Of a stretch of DNA of 64,000 nucleotides, positions 44,529 through 52,964 are shown in pieces (the stretch's first letter is position 1; each line of letters starts with the position of its first letter). Position numbers and translations under genes: made by a program. Origin of the DNA: Chryseolinea serpens. Its GTDB lineage: Bacteria; Bacteroidota; Bacteroidia; Cytophagales; Cyclobacteriaceae. The notes beneath the pieces were generated by a model. That model saw only the letters and a program-made list of their open reading frames with translations. It ran no database searches and had not been told where the DNA came from. Where the stretch lies: positions 124,001 through 188,000 of the forward strand of contig NZ_FQWQ01000003.1 of assembly GCF_900129725.1 (NCBI RefSeq), given 5' to 3'.

Positions 44529-45350
44529 CTAATCTTTTATTTTCTTATAAATCTTCTCTTCATTATTCACCACGATAAAACGGTTGGCATAATCACACCA
44601 TATCAATGACTCTTTTGACCCAATGGCCAGATATCCGTATTTAAATAGGCTTTCATGGAATTTCTTCAACACTTCGTTTTGCAACGTCTGGTTGAAATAG
44701 ATCATCACATTGCGGCACAAGATCAGGTCGAACTTGTTAAAGATGTCGCCCACCACCAGGTCGTGACGGCGGAACGAAACGTTCATCAACAGGTCTTTAT
44801 TGAAAACGGCCATGCCGTTCTCTTCTTGATAGTAGTCTTTGAAGGATTTGGTGCCCTGGAACCGGATGTAGTTCTTTTCGTTGAGCTCCATGTTCTTGAT
44901 GGGGTAGGTAGCGGCCTTCGCGCGTTCCAGGATGTTCACGTCCAGGTCGGTGGCGATCATGGTCACATCGTGCAACACGCCCATCTCTTTTAGCATAATG
45001 CACATAGAAAGCACTTCCTCGCCCGAGGAGCAGCCGGCATGCCAGATTTTGAATTGCTTATGGTTGAGCATGATGGCGGGCAGGATCTCTTCGCGCATCA
45101 CACGCCAAAAGCTGGGGTCACGAAACATTTCGGTAACATTGACCGTGAGCTCGTCGAGAAATTCGTTGATAAAGGGAGGGGAGTCGTTCAGTTTTTTCAG
45201 GAGACCTTCCACCGAGAGCTTCTTCAGCTCCATGATCCGAAGCACGCGCCGTTTGAAAGACGACATAGCGTAATTCCGAAAGTCATAGTGATACTTCTGA
45301 TAAATGAACTCCGAGATCCGTTTAAGGTCGGCAATATCAATGTCCAACAT
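44529..45350 (-). CDS. cheR: CheR-type glutamate O-methyltransferase
   Basis: 273 residues. N-terminal helical domain (FRNYAMSSFKRRVLRIME) and SAM-binding domain with IWHAGCSSGEEVLSMCIML; LILCRNVMIYFNQ and AIGSKESL are also typical. It transfers methyl groups from SAM to glutamate side chains. With the adjacent CheB it forms a reversible modification pair without other chemotaxis genes. The -7 box at 45380-45373 suggests a promoter just upstream, separate from the 623-residue sensor gene. Confidence 0.93.
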   Translation of the reverse strand: MLDIDIADLKRISEFIYQKYHYDFRNYAMSSFKRRVLRIMELKKLSVEGLLKKLNDSPPFINEFLDELTVNVTEMFRDPSFWRVMREEILPAIMLNHKQFKIWHAGCSSGEEVLSMCIMLKEMGVLHDVTMIATDLDVNILERAKAATYPIKNMELNEKNYIRFQGTKSFKDYYQEENGMAVFNKDLLMNVSFRRHDLVVGDIFNKFDLILCRNVMIYFNQTLQNEVLKKFHESLFKYGYLAIGSKESLIWCDYANRFIVVNNEEKIYKKIKD

Positions 45351-45372
45351 GGTGGTCTTTTAAAAAGGAACT

Positions 45373-45380
45373 CAAAATTA
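45373..45380 (-). promoter_or_regulatory. Candidate -7 element upstream of cheR
   Basis: Reads TAATTTTG on the minus strand, an exact TAnnTTTG, 22 bases before the cheR ATG. No TTG lies at the usual distance. The remaining 223-base gap up to the sensor gene also has a hairpin at 45533-45557 with a ten-base stem but no T run. Confidence 0.4.
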
Positions 45381-45573
45381 CTTCAAGCATACTACTGCCG
45401 GACGAATTTCAACGAGAAATCTTACACGCGTGGAAAATGGCCGGAAGCATTTTATTTTTAAAGAAAATCAAATTAACCCATTCGTACTAATTCCTTGAGG
45501 AAAAGGACGTTAAAAAGTGGGATGACCGCTAACCTCGCGTTGCCGTTCAACGCGGGGAAAAGGCCGTCCAGAC

Positions 45574-47445
45574 TCAGCGCGCCGTCTTTCTATCCAATTC
45601 TTCTTGCGTTATTTGCAACGCTTTCAAGTTCACCTGGAGGGCCTGCTCCACGGCCACGGCAAGCTCCCAATCGTCGGCTTTGGGGGAATGGGTCAGCTTG
45701 CTCTGCAGGGCGTCTGCTTCTTGTCGGTATTCCTCTTCCTTTTTGCGCCACGCGGCCTGTAGGGCTTCTATTTCGGCTCGGTTGGCGGTTGATTTCGGTT
45801 GGGCTTCCAGTTCGGCTATACGCGCCAGGTAGTTCTTCTCCTTCCGCGACACTTCTTCCTGGGTGGCCTGCATTTCCTCCATATTCTGCCGCATCTCTTC
45901 TTCCTGGGCGCGCATCACCTCCGTTTGCTCCTGGAATTGCTCGATCAGGTTGCGGTTCTTCTGCGCGGCCGTGACCGACGCCAACGTGGAGGCAATAGAC
46001 TCGCTCAACTTCTCCACAAAAGCGATCTCGTGTGGCAAAAAGGAATTGAAGGAGGCCAGTTCGATGATGCCATAGACCTGGGTATCAACCTTGAGCGGCA
46101 CCATGAGGATGGATTTGGGTGGCGCATCGCCCAGGCCCGAGGTGATGCGGATGTATTCTTCGGGCACTTCCGGCAGGTAGGTCGTCTCCTTTTCAAGGAA
46201 CGTCTGCCCCAGGATGCCTTCGCCCAGTTTGATCTTTTTTTGTTCGAACTTCTTGATGTCGAACGCAAACAAGGCCGTCAGTTGCAGGTGCTTGTCGTTG
46301 GCGTCGTCTTCGTTCAGCAGGTAGAGGCCACCCTGGTTGGAGCGCGTGTATTGCACGAGGGCGGCAATCACCCGGTCGCCCAACGTGGTCAGGTTGTCGT
46401 TGGAGGAACGGAGGATGTCCACAAACTTGGCGAGGCCTTCGTTGGCCCATTGGCGCTTGCGCTCTTCTTCGTTCATCGCCCGGAGTTTGGCCTGCATTTC
46501 GATGAGCGAGTCGGCCAGTTTGTTCTTGCCTTGCGTGTAGGTGCTGTCGAAGGTCTGGCGGTAGTCCACGTCCAGCTTGCCCTCGCCGATGGCCGTCACA
46601 AAGTCGGTGGCATCTTTCAGGTTTTCGATGGTCTGGTTGATCTTTTGCGACAGTTGTCCAATCTCATGACCCGGGAGGTCGCGGGTATGGACGTGACCTG
46701 CCGTATTGCTTTCCAGGCGTTTGATGGGCGACAGCACGAAGCGGTTGAAGACATAGAACAGCCCACCCAGCAACAGCACATCGGCCAGCAGAAAGAAAGC
46801 AAACCAGTTTAGCACGGCCTGTTGGCGGGAAGCGATCTCGTCTTCCAGGTCTTTGATGAGCTTGTCGTACCAATGGGAAACGGAGATCCACTGGGCTTCA
46901 AAGTCGGCTTTCGCCTGATGGTATTTGGGGTTGCCCTCGGTAGTGGCCGGCATTTCCGGAGTGGGCGCTGCCAACGAATCGGCTGGCGCGGCAACGGCAG
47001 TTTTCAGGGTTACAGTTTCGCTTTCGGTGAGCAGCGTGTGAACACTGGTCTTGTAACGGGTCCAATAAGGGTAGAGATTATCGTAGGTGATGTGGGGAAG
47101 GCGCGACAGGGGTGTCAAAAAAAAATCGGTTCCGTCCATGCGCCCACCCTTGGCCAGCGTTTGCAGCTCGTGATCTTGTTGTTCCAGTTCCGCCGCCAGT
47201 GGCGCCGCCAGGTCTTTGTGGCCGTTGATGAATTGTTGCACCTGCAAGGCGATCTCCTGGTTCTTCACCTGGATGCTGCGGGCATAGTCGATTTTGCGCT
47301 CGGACTCGTTGAGGCGTTGGATCGTGTGATGAACGGCAAAATACTCGGCGATAAAAAGTATGGTCATCAGCACCAGGATGTATACGCCCCATTGCTTCAG
47401 AGATTTATCGCGCCAAAATTTCATAATCCAGTATAAAGTAAACAA
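45574..47445 (-). CDS. HAMP-GAF sensor with long coiled-coil C-terminus
   Basis: 623 residues. Membrane helices at about 20-40 and 207-228 flank a helical extracytoplasmic part (about 45-205, four-helix-bundle-like). HAMP follows (about 228-285), then a second HAMP-like helical stretch, a GAF domain (about 345-500; LGEGILGQTFLEKETTYLPEVP) and a coiled coil (about 505-615) with EEMRQNMEEMQATQEE. There is no kinase, cyclase or phosphatase. The layout resembles a receptor missing its output, and the Glu/Gln-rich coiled coil could be the methylation target of the following CheR/CheB; that is inference. The open frame ends cleanly, with no sign of a frameshift. Confidence 0.87.
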   Translation of the reverse strand: MFTLYWIMKFWRDKSLKQWGVYILVLMTILFIAEYFAVHHTIQRLNESERKIDYARSIQVKNQEIALQVQQFINGHKDLAAPLAAELEQQDHELQTLAKGGRMDGTDFFLTPLSRLPHITYDNLYPYWTRYKTSVHTLLTESETVTLKTAVAAPADSLAAPTPEMPATTEGNPKYHQAKADFEAQWISVSHWYDKLIKDLEDEIASRQQAVLNWFAFFLLADVLLLGGLFYVFNRFVLSPIKRLESNTAGHVHTRDLPGHEIGQLSQKINQTIENLKDATDFVTAIGEGKLDVDYRQTFDSTYTQGKNKLADSLIEMQAKLRAMNEEERKRQWANEGLAKFVDILRSSNDNLTTLGDRVIAALVQYTRSNQGGLYLLNEDDANDKHLQLTALFAFDIKKFEQKKIKLGEGILGQTFLEKETTYLPEVPEEYIRITSGLGDAPPKSILMVPLKVDTQVYGIIELASFNSFLPHEIAFVEKLSESIASTLASVTAAQKNRNLIEQFQEQTEVMRAQEEEMRQNMEEMQATQEEVSRKEKNYLARIAELEAQPKSTANRAEIEALQAAWRKKEEEYRQEADALQSKLTHSPKADDWELAVAVEQALQVNLKALQITQEELDRKTAR

Positions 47446-47496
47446 AGAAAGTAAAATAAGGCGAAAGCCAAAACAGGATGTCAGGTTAAGGGCAAC

Positions 47497-47979
47497 TTAG
47501 TTGATTTTGGCTGCTCGAAGTGTGGAGGAGGTGAAGCAGAAGGGCAGGAGCGATTGGGCCGACGGTGCTTTTACCCATTGACGCTCCTCCGTTTGCATCA
47601 CCACTTCGAACGGTTTTCCCTGGCGGTGTTCGAACTCCAGCATCACCTGCCGGCAACCTCCGCAGCAGGTGGCGGGTGTCAGCTCGGTGCCCGTTTGGTG
47701 CCGGGCCACCACGGCCAGCTTCCGGATGACTTGCCCCGGGTATTGAGACGCCAGGGCAAAAAGCGCGACGCGTTCGGCGCACATGCCCGAGGGATAGGCG
47801 GCATTCTCCTGGTTGGTCCCCGCCACGATCACGCCATTGTCCAGCAAGAGGGCTGCACCGACTTGAAATTCCGAATAGGGTGCATGCGCCGTGGGCAGGG
47901 CGCGTTCCGCGTGACGCACCAGGTCGAGCGATTCAGCGTCGAGGGCTTGTAGGGTCGGGGCAAGGACAAAATCTTTCAT
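47497..47979 (-). CDS. cdd: Cytidine deaminase
   Basis: 160 residues, homotetrameric type. Catalytic motif SGMCAERVALF gives Cys67 and Glu69; TPATCCGGCRQV gives Cys106 and Cys109, the three zinc ligands and the proton shuttle. Substrate pocket motif FQVGAALLLDNG and GTNQENAAYPSG are standard. It converts cytidine and deoxycytidine to uridine and deoxyuridine in pyrimidine salvage. Single gene; a TATCTTTA box (48010-48003, minus) may be its -7 element. Confidence 0.94.
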   Translation of the reverse strand: MKDFVLAPTLQALDAESLDLVRHAERALPTAHAPYSEFQVGAALLLDNGVIVAGTNQENAAYPSGMCAERVALFALASQYPGQVIRKLAVVARHQTGTELTPATCCGGCRQVMLEFEHRQGKPFEVVMQTEERQWVKAPSAQSLLPFCFTSSTLRAAKIN

Positions 47980-48415
47980 AAGGGAAGGACGAGTGTTGTA
48001 GTTAAAGATACAGAATAAATCAGGAGCCAGAATCCAGGAGCCAAGAGCCAGGAGCTTGTTCTCGGTATCCCGGTAGCCAGTAGTAAGTAGCCAGTAGGGG
48101 TTTGGGTGTGTGGTGCGAGTGTGAGTTTTGAATTTGTGGGCGATGTTTCATCCTTCTGAAAAGCAGATCCCCAACGATCAGCTCCTCCTACAAGTGTCTC
48201 GGCTGCTCACACTCCTCCAACTTCTAGCGAAAGAATTCTGGCTACTGGAATACCGAGAACAAGCTCCTGGCTCCTGGCTTCTGGCTCCTGGCTCCTGATA
48301 CCTGCGCTCAAATTACCCCGCCCGCTTCACGACGCAATTTCCCGATAAATGATAGATTTGTCGCCGGCGCAACAGGGGTGTCCTGTTGAGGTTCGTTTAA
48401 AATCGTGGATCCCCT
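47980..48415. repeat. Gene-free gap with a long inverted repeat (arms 48019-48080 and 48238-48299)
   Basis: This 436-base gap between divergent genes holds two arms of 62 bases, reverse complements at about 56 of 62 positions, separated by about 157 bases. Each arm is made of short tandem words (AGGAGCCA and variants), then a shared block reading CTTGTTCTCGGTAT, then a GTAGCCAG word. The word GTAGCCAGTAG recurs once more just inside the left arm (48084-48097). It looks like a dispersed repeat element or the ends of a small non-autonomous element. No coding frame was seen between the arms. Confidence 0.75.
48353..48360 (+). promoter_or_regulatory. Candidate -7 element of the saccharopine-dehydrogenase-like gene
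   Basis: TAGATTTG, an exact TAnnTTTG, 55 bases before the ATG at 48416. No TTG lies 19 bases upstream, so only half of the signal is visible. Confidence 0.4.
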
Positions 48416-49744
48416 ATGAAGACCATTCTTGTTCTGGGCGCTGGGCGCTCGTCCTCGTCGCTTATTCAATACTTGTTGCAGCATGCTGCGGCCGGACCGT
48501 GGACGGTGGTGGTCGGCGATTTCTCCGAAGCCGCTGCCCGCGAAAAGATCGGGACGTCGGCGCACGGCCGTGCGATCGCCTTTGATATCAACAATGAAGC
48601 ACAAAGCAGCGCGGCCATCCAGGAGGCCGACGTGGTGATCTCGCTCATGCCCGCCACCTTGCATCCGCTGGTGGCCCGGCATTGCCTGCGATGGAACAAG
48701 CATCTGTTGAACGCCAGCTATGTGTCGGACGAAATGCGGTCGTATCATGCCGAGGCTTTATCCAAGGGGTTGCTCTTTCTGAACGAGTGTGGTCTGGATC
48801 CGGGCATCGACCACATGAGTGCGCTGCAGGTGATCGATGGCATCAAGGCCCGGGGAGGAACGTTGCTGTCGTTCGAGTCGTTCACCGGCGGTCTCATTGC
48901 CCCCGAGACCGACCCCGAAAATCCGTGGCGCTATAAGTTCACCTGGAACCCGCGCAACGTGGTGATGGCCGGCCAGGGTACGGCAAAATTTTTACAAGAC
49001 GGACAATACAAATACATTCCCTATCAACAACTCTTCCAGCGCCTCACCACCGTGTCGGTTCCCGGCTATGGCGACTACGAAGGCTATGCCAACCGCGACT
49101 CCCTGAAATACCTGGAAACCTATGGGCTGCAAGGCATACAAACCATGGTGAGAGGCACCCTGCGAAACAAGGGCTATTGTCACGCCTGGAATGTGCTGGT
49201 GCAATTGGGATGCTGCGACGATACGTATGCGATGGAGGGCGTCGCCGAAATGACCCATCGCGGCTTTGTGAATGCTTTCGTGGAGGCGCCGGCGGCGACA
49301 CTGCAAGAAAAGATCGCCGCAATGTTTCACATCTCCCGCGAAGGCGAAGAAATGAAACGCCTGCAATGGAGCGGTCTGTTTTCGGAGGAAAACGTGGGGC
49401 TGGCGTCGGGAACACCGGCGCAGATCCTGGAACACATCCTGGCAAAAAAATGGAAGCTCAATCCCGGCGACAAAGATCTGATCGTGATGTGGCATCGGTT
49501 CCGGTTCACCTTAGCGGGAAAAGAAAAAGAAATCCAGGCGCACCTTGTCGCTACCGGGGAGAATGAGGTCCACACCGCCATGGCCAAAACGGTCGGGCTG
49601 CCGGTCGGCATCGCCGCTAAATTGTTGTTGGAGGGTAAGATCAAAACCCGCGGGGTTGCCATTCCCGTGACAAAGGAATTTTATGATCCCATCCTGGAAG
49701 CGCTGGCGCTCTATGGCATTCGTTTGATAGAAACGGAATATTGA
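48416..49744 (+). CDS. Saccharopine dehydrogenase-like NADP oxidoreductase
   Basis: 442 residues. N-terminal Rossmann motif VLGAGRSSSSLIQYL; the segment NECGLDPGIDHMSAL and SFTGGLIAPETDPENPWRYKF are typical of the LYS9-like saccharopine reductase/dehydrogenase family. In fungi that enzyme makes saccharopine from aminoadipate semialdehyde and glutamate; in bacteria relatives may act in lysine breakdown. No partner of a lysine pathway adjoins it, so the reaction is uncertain though the family is clear. Inverted-repeat gaps lie on both sides of the gene. Confidence 0.9.
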   Translation: MKTILVLGAGRSSSSLIQYLLQHAAAGPWTVVVGDFSEAAAREKIGTSAHGRAIAFDINNEAQSSAAIQEADVVISLMPATLHPLVARHCLRWNKHLLNASYVSDEMRSYHAEALSKGLLFLNECGLDPGIDHMSALQVIDGIKARGGTLLSFESFTGGLIAPETDPENPWRYKFTWNPRNVVMAGQGTAKFLQDGQYKYIPYQQLFQRLTTVSVPGYGDYEGYANRDSLKYLETYGLQGIQTMVRGTLRNKGYCHAWNVLVQLGCCDDTYAMEGVAEMTHRGFVNAFVEAPAATLQEKIAAMFHISREGEEMKRLQWSGLFSEENVGLASGTPAQILEHILAKKWKLNPGDKDLIVMWHRFRFTLAGKEKEIQAHLVATGENEVHTAMAKTVGLPVGIAAKLLLEGKIKTRGVAIPVTKEFYDPILEALALYGIRLIETEY

Positions 49745-50347
49745 GGTCCTAAAGTCGTAGTTCTTAGTCTTAGCGTCTTGTCTATGTACATGGCCCGGAG
49801 CTGAATAACAGTGACCATGCACCCCAACCTCATCAGGGTTACCCTTGGGCTTAGCTCGACGTGAACTGGCAAAAAAAATGCACTCAAGCCCGTAGGGCTT
49901 TCCCATCATAACGCCCGGTGCAACCGGGCGAACAGCGACGATACATAACAACCCCAGCGGGGTTACCCTTCGAGTGGGTTCTCCTTGCAGATCCGATTCA
50001 CACTATTACACTTCAGAATCTCCATTTACTCGTACTCAGCATACCATACCCCGAACCTTCGATGGAACCTTACGCATTTGGCACTCTAGAACATTCGTAC
50101 TAATATAGGTTGCGCCTACGAATTTACATTCCCACACTAGCGGTAACCCTTACAGGGTTGAAATACATGGACTCGCTTCGCCCGGTTGCACCGGGCGTTA
50201 TGATGGGGAAGCCCTACGGGCTTATTTAGTTTAACGTCTTGAATTCGCCCCTTTTTCCAAAGAAGTTAAATCACGATAATTTGTGCTTAGGCTAGACCAT
50301 TAGGCTAGGGACAAAGACACCACTCATCGGCTTATCCCTGACCGTTC
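49745..50347. repeat. Gene-free gap with REP-like hairpin units and a 47-base inverted repeat
   Basis: No coding frame is convincing in these 603 bases. Arms 49886-49932 and 50177-50223 are reverse complements at 46 of 47 positions. Each arm itself contains two small palindromes (AAGCCC-GTA-GGGCTT and CGCCCGGT-GC-AACCGGGCG). Three further units of the form AACC(C)-5 nt-GGGTTACC lie at about 49826-49844, 49950-49967 and, on the minus strand, 50143-50160. The arrangement resembles paired REP elements (a REPIN-like structure), which elsewhere are spread by RAYT transposases; no transposase is in this window. Confidence 0.75.
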
Positions 50348-51457
50348 TTAGGCCAATGGACTAACGACTAATTTTCTCCCGGTTAACGACAGGGATATGG
50401 GTAGCGAGATGAAATAAATCAACGACCAAAGTCCGGAATGCGTAATGCTAAAAAACAATCCCGTTTGTAAACCATAGAACAACGGTACGAGTACCAGTCC
50501 GAAGGCATATTGAATGGAAGAATGGAATTGTTCGTTGTGTACTTTCTTTTTTACAAACCAGGTGATGATGCTGCCCGGCAAAAGGTGGTTGATAAAGGCA
50601 TAGAGGAACAACGGGTTCAGCCAAGGCCAGCTTTTCTTTGTGCGTACCGGCGCGATATTTTCCAAGTTGGCGGGGATGTTTTTGACGATCGCTTGATCGG
50701 CCGCCAGTTGGGCTGCCAGATCGTTTTGTGTCACATGGTGTTGGTAGAGATAAGAAACCTTTCGCTCGTACTCGTCGCCATCGCCTGCGATGTGCAACAT
50801 GAGGGGCTTGAGGCCGTCGCTGGTCTTATTCATCAGCGTATCGGTGTCAAGCTCATCCTTCGGGCTTCGTCCATTGTCCGTGGAGGCGGCTTGATGTGAC
50901 ACCACGGGAATGGCCTCTCCGAAGGTGACCAGCACTCTCGATCGGAACTTCGCGTGATCTTCGTATTGAATGCCTACGGGCACGATCGTGAGCCCGAGCG
51001 TGTAGTTGCTTTTTTCTTCGGCGCGCAAGGCGATGCGGGCAAATCCTTTTTGCAGGGGGCGCAGTTTCCAGTAGCCGTCGTCGTTTCCTTCCGCGAAGAT
51101 GAGGAGGGATTTTCCGTTGATCAGCATTTGCGCATACTCCTCCATGGCGGCATCATTTTTTCGCATGGTGCTGAAACCGTCGCGAAAACGATAGAGCGGT
51201 TTGATCTGCACCAGCGTCAGCGCTTTGACGGCCCAAGGCTTCCCAAAGATGTTGGCCCGGGCGATGGACCAGGGGTTGGCTGCCGAACTGCAGATGACCA
51301 GGATGGCATCCATGAAAGCGCTTTGGTGGTTGGCCACAAAGATCACGGGACCTTTCGGTAGGGGAGCGACGAAGCGCACCTGCCACTGCCGGAAAAAGAG
51401 ACGCAGCGCCAGGCGGCAATACTGCTTCAGGGAAACGTAAAAAGCTAATGCAAACAC
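50348..51457 (-). CDS. PlsC-type acyltransferase with C-terminal membrane segments
   Basis: 369 residues. The acyltransferase box NHQSAFMDAILV (His44 and Asp50) is present, with five residues between His and Asp, one more than the classic HX4D. A second motif, LLIFAEGNDDGYWKLRPLQKGFARIAL, replaces the common FPEGTRS form. Residues after about 290 include hydrophobic segments (SIQYAFGLVLVPLFYGLQTGLFF, LWSLIYFISLPISLSL). The protein probably acylates glycerol-3-phosphate or lysophosphatidate at the inner membrane; which one cannot be told. Single gene. Confidence 0.85.
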   Translation of the reverse strand: MFALAFYVSLKQYCRLALRLFFRQWQVRFVAPLPKGPVIFVANHQSAFMDAILVICSSAANPWSIARANIFGKPWAVKALTLVQIKPLYRFRDGFSTMRKNDAAMEEYAQMLINGKSLLIFAEGNDDGYWKLRPLQKGFARIALRAEEKSNYTLGLTIVPVGIQYEDHAKFRSRVLVTFGEAIPVVSHQAASTDNGRSPKDELDTDTLMNKTSDGLKPLMLHIAGDGDEYERKVSYLYQHHVTQNDLAAQLAADQAIVKNIPANLENIAPVRTKKSWPWLNPLFLYAFINHLLPGSIITWFVKKKVHNEQFHSSIQYAFGLVLVPLFYGLQTGLFFSITHSGLWSLIYFISLPISLSLTGRKLVVSPLA

Positions 51458-51513
51458 GGCCTTAAATTAATGGAGTCGCGGTAAAAAACAATTCCCGTTC
51501 GCAGACTTCGCGA

Positions 51514-52422
51514 TCAGGTTGTTGGTGCCGGCAGGGGTCTGTTGCGCATGAACGAAGCAAATCCAAACCCGCTCACCAGGTGCCAGATGCCCCACCAGGC
51601 GGCGACCAACGCCATTTCGACATTGCCCCCAAAAAAACTGAAGATCAGAATGAGACCCAGTCCCGAATTGTGGACGCTCGTTTCGATGGCCACGGTCCGG
51701 TTCACGGCCTCGTCGTTTTTGAGCACCTTGCTAAAAAAGTAGGCGCAGACCAGGCCGCAGCCGTTGGTGAGCAGCACGATCCAAAAGATCCTGTGAAAAG
51801 TGTCGATCAGGATGCTCTTGTTGTTCAGGAAGGCCATGACCACGAACATCGTGAGAATGATAATGGAAATGATGCGTGCCGGCTTGGCCACGCGCTTGGC
51901 AATGGCAGGCCATTTTTCGGCCACGAACATGCTCGTCACCAAAGGCAACAGCAAGACCAGGAGCATCTTCGAGGTGAGTGACCAAAAATCGACGTGGAGT
52001 TCCTTGACGTCCGAATGCAAGGAGGGCACGAGCGATGACCAGAAAAAGAAATTCAACGGCGTCATCACAAAAGCAAACATCGACGAAAATCCCGTGAGCG
52101 CTACGGCGAGGGCGACATTTCCCCGGGCGTGTAGCGAAAAGAAATTGGAAACACTTCCCCCGGGGCACGACGACACCATGATCAACCCCAGGCCCACACC
52201 GTGGCTGACGGGCAACAGCGTGACGACGATGACGGTGACCAGCGGCAACAACACATACTGCCCCAGCAAGCCGGTGATGACCGCTTTCCGCTGCGAGAGC
52301 AACTGTGTGAAATGTTCGCGTTTGATCTCCAGGGCCGTGCTCAGCATGATGAAGGCCAGGCAGATGTTCATCAGTGTGATGCTGCCTTCTGAGAAATTGA
52401 TGCTAGGAGTTTCCGGATGCAA
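51514..52422 (-). CDS. Bile acid:sodium symporter (BASS) family transporter
   Basis: 302 residues with about nine or ten membrane helices. Family marks: LGLIMVSSCPGGSVSNFFSLHARGNVALAVALTGFSSM, where the Gly/Ser-rich break forms part of the sodium site, and ETSVHNSGLGLILIF near the end. BASS proteins carry organic anions, such as bile acids, pantoate or keto acids, with sodium. The substrate here is unknown. Its neighbours (acyltransferase and RNase HI) give no clue. Confidence 0.9.
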   Translation of the reverse strand: MHPETPSINFSEGSITLMNICLAFIMLSTALEIKREHFTQLLSQRKAVITGLLGQYVLLPLVTVIVVTLLPVSHGVGLGLIMVSSCPGGSVSNFFSLHARGNVALAVALTGFSSMFAFVMTPLNFFFWSSLVPSLHSDVKELHVDFWSLTSKMLLVLLLPLVTSMFVAEKWPAIAKRVAKPARIISIIILTMFVVMAFLNNKSILIDTFHRIFWIVLLTNGCGLVCAYFFSKVLKNDEAVNRTVAIETSVHNSGLGLILIFSFFGGNVEMALVAAWWGIWHLVSGFGFASFMRNRPLPAPTT

Positions 52423-52496
52423 GGGGGGTAATTTTTTGGGATGAAAAAATAAAGGGTTTGGGATAAAGATAAAAATAACCCTGGTTTTAATAAACC

Positions 52497-52964
52497 TTAT
52501 GAATCCACACTGTCGCGGTGATTTTCATACCACTGGTCGGCAGGCAGCGACCCGCCGGATGCCGCCTGTACGGCCAACTGGTCGCATCGTTCATTTTCCG
52601 GGTGGCCGGCATGGCCTTTGATCCAGATAAACTTCGGTTTATATTTTTGATGGAGCGGAATGTAGCGTTGCCACAGGTCGGGGTTGGCCTTTTTGGCGAA
52701 GTTCTTTTTTTGCCACCCCCAGATCCAACCTTTCTCTACCGAATCCACGACGTATTTGGAATCGGAATAGATGGTCACCGGGTGGCCTTCTTTTTTTATG
52801 GCCTCCAGGCCGGTGATGACAGCCAACAGTTCCATGCGGTTGTTGGTGGTAAGCCGGAAACCTTGCGCGATCTCTTTCACGGCGCTCTGAAACTTCATCA
52901 CTACGCCATATCCGCCGGGACCGGGATTACCTTGGGCGGCGCCGTCCGTGTAGATGCGAATCAT
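52497..52964 (-). CDS. rnhA: Ribonuclease HI
   Basis: 155 residues, typical length. Catalytic residues Asp7 (YTDGAAQGNPGPGG), Glu45 (NNRMELLAV), Asp68 (IYSDSKYVVD) and Asp128 (NERCDQLAV), with His118 in KGHAGHPEN. It cuts the RNA strand of RNA-DNA hybrids. Its start overlaps the stop of the MarC gene by four bases, so the two are co-translated. Confidence 0.96.
   Translation of the reverse strand: MIRIYTDGAAQGNPGPGGYGVVMKFQSAVKEIAQGFRLTTNNRMELLAVITGLEAIKKEGHPVTIYSDSKYVVDSVEKGWIWGWQKKNFAKKANPDLWQRYIPLHQKYKPKFIWIKGHAGHPENERCDQLAVQAASGGSLPADQWYENHRDSVDS

Noticed and set aside
44529-45350. CheR/CheB considered as part of a chemotaxis operon
   Set aside because: No CheA, CheW, CheY or MCP is encoded nearby and the phylum usually moves by gliding; a separate signalling role is more likely.
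45533-45557. Hairpin considered as terminator of the HAMP-GAF gene
   Set aside because: The ten-base stem has no T run on either strand, so it does not fit a Rho-independent terminator.
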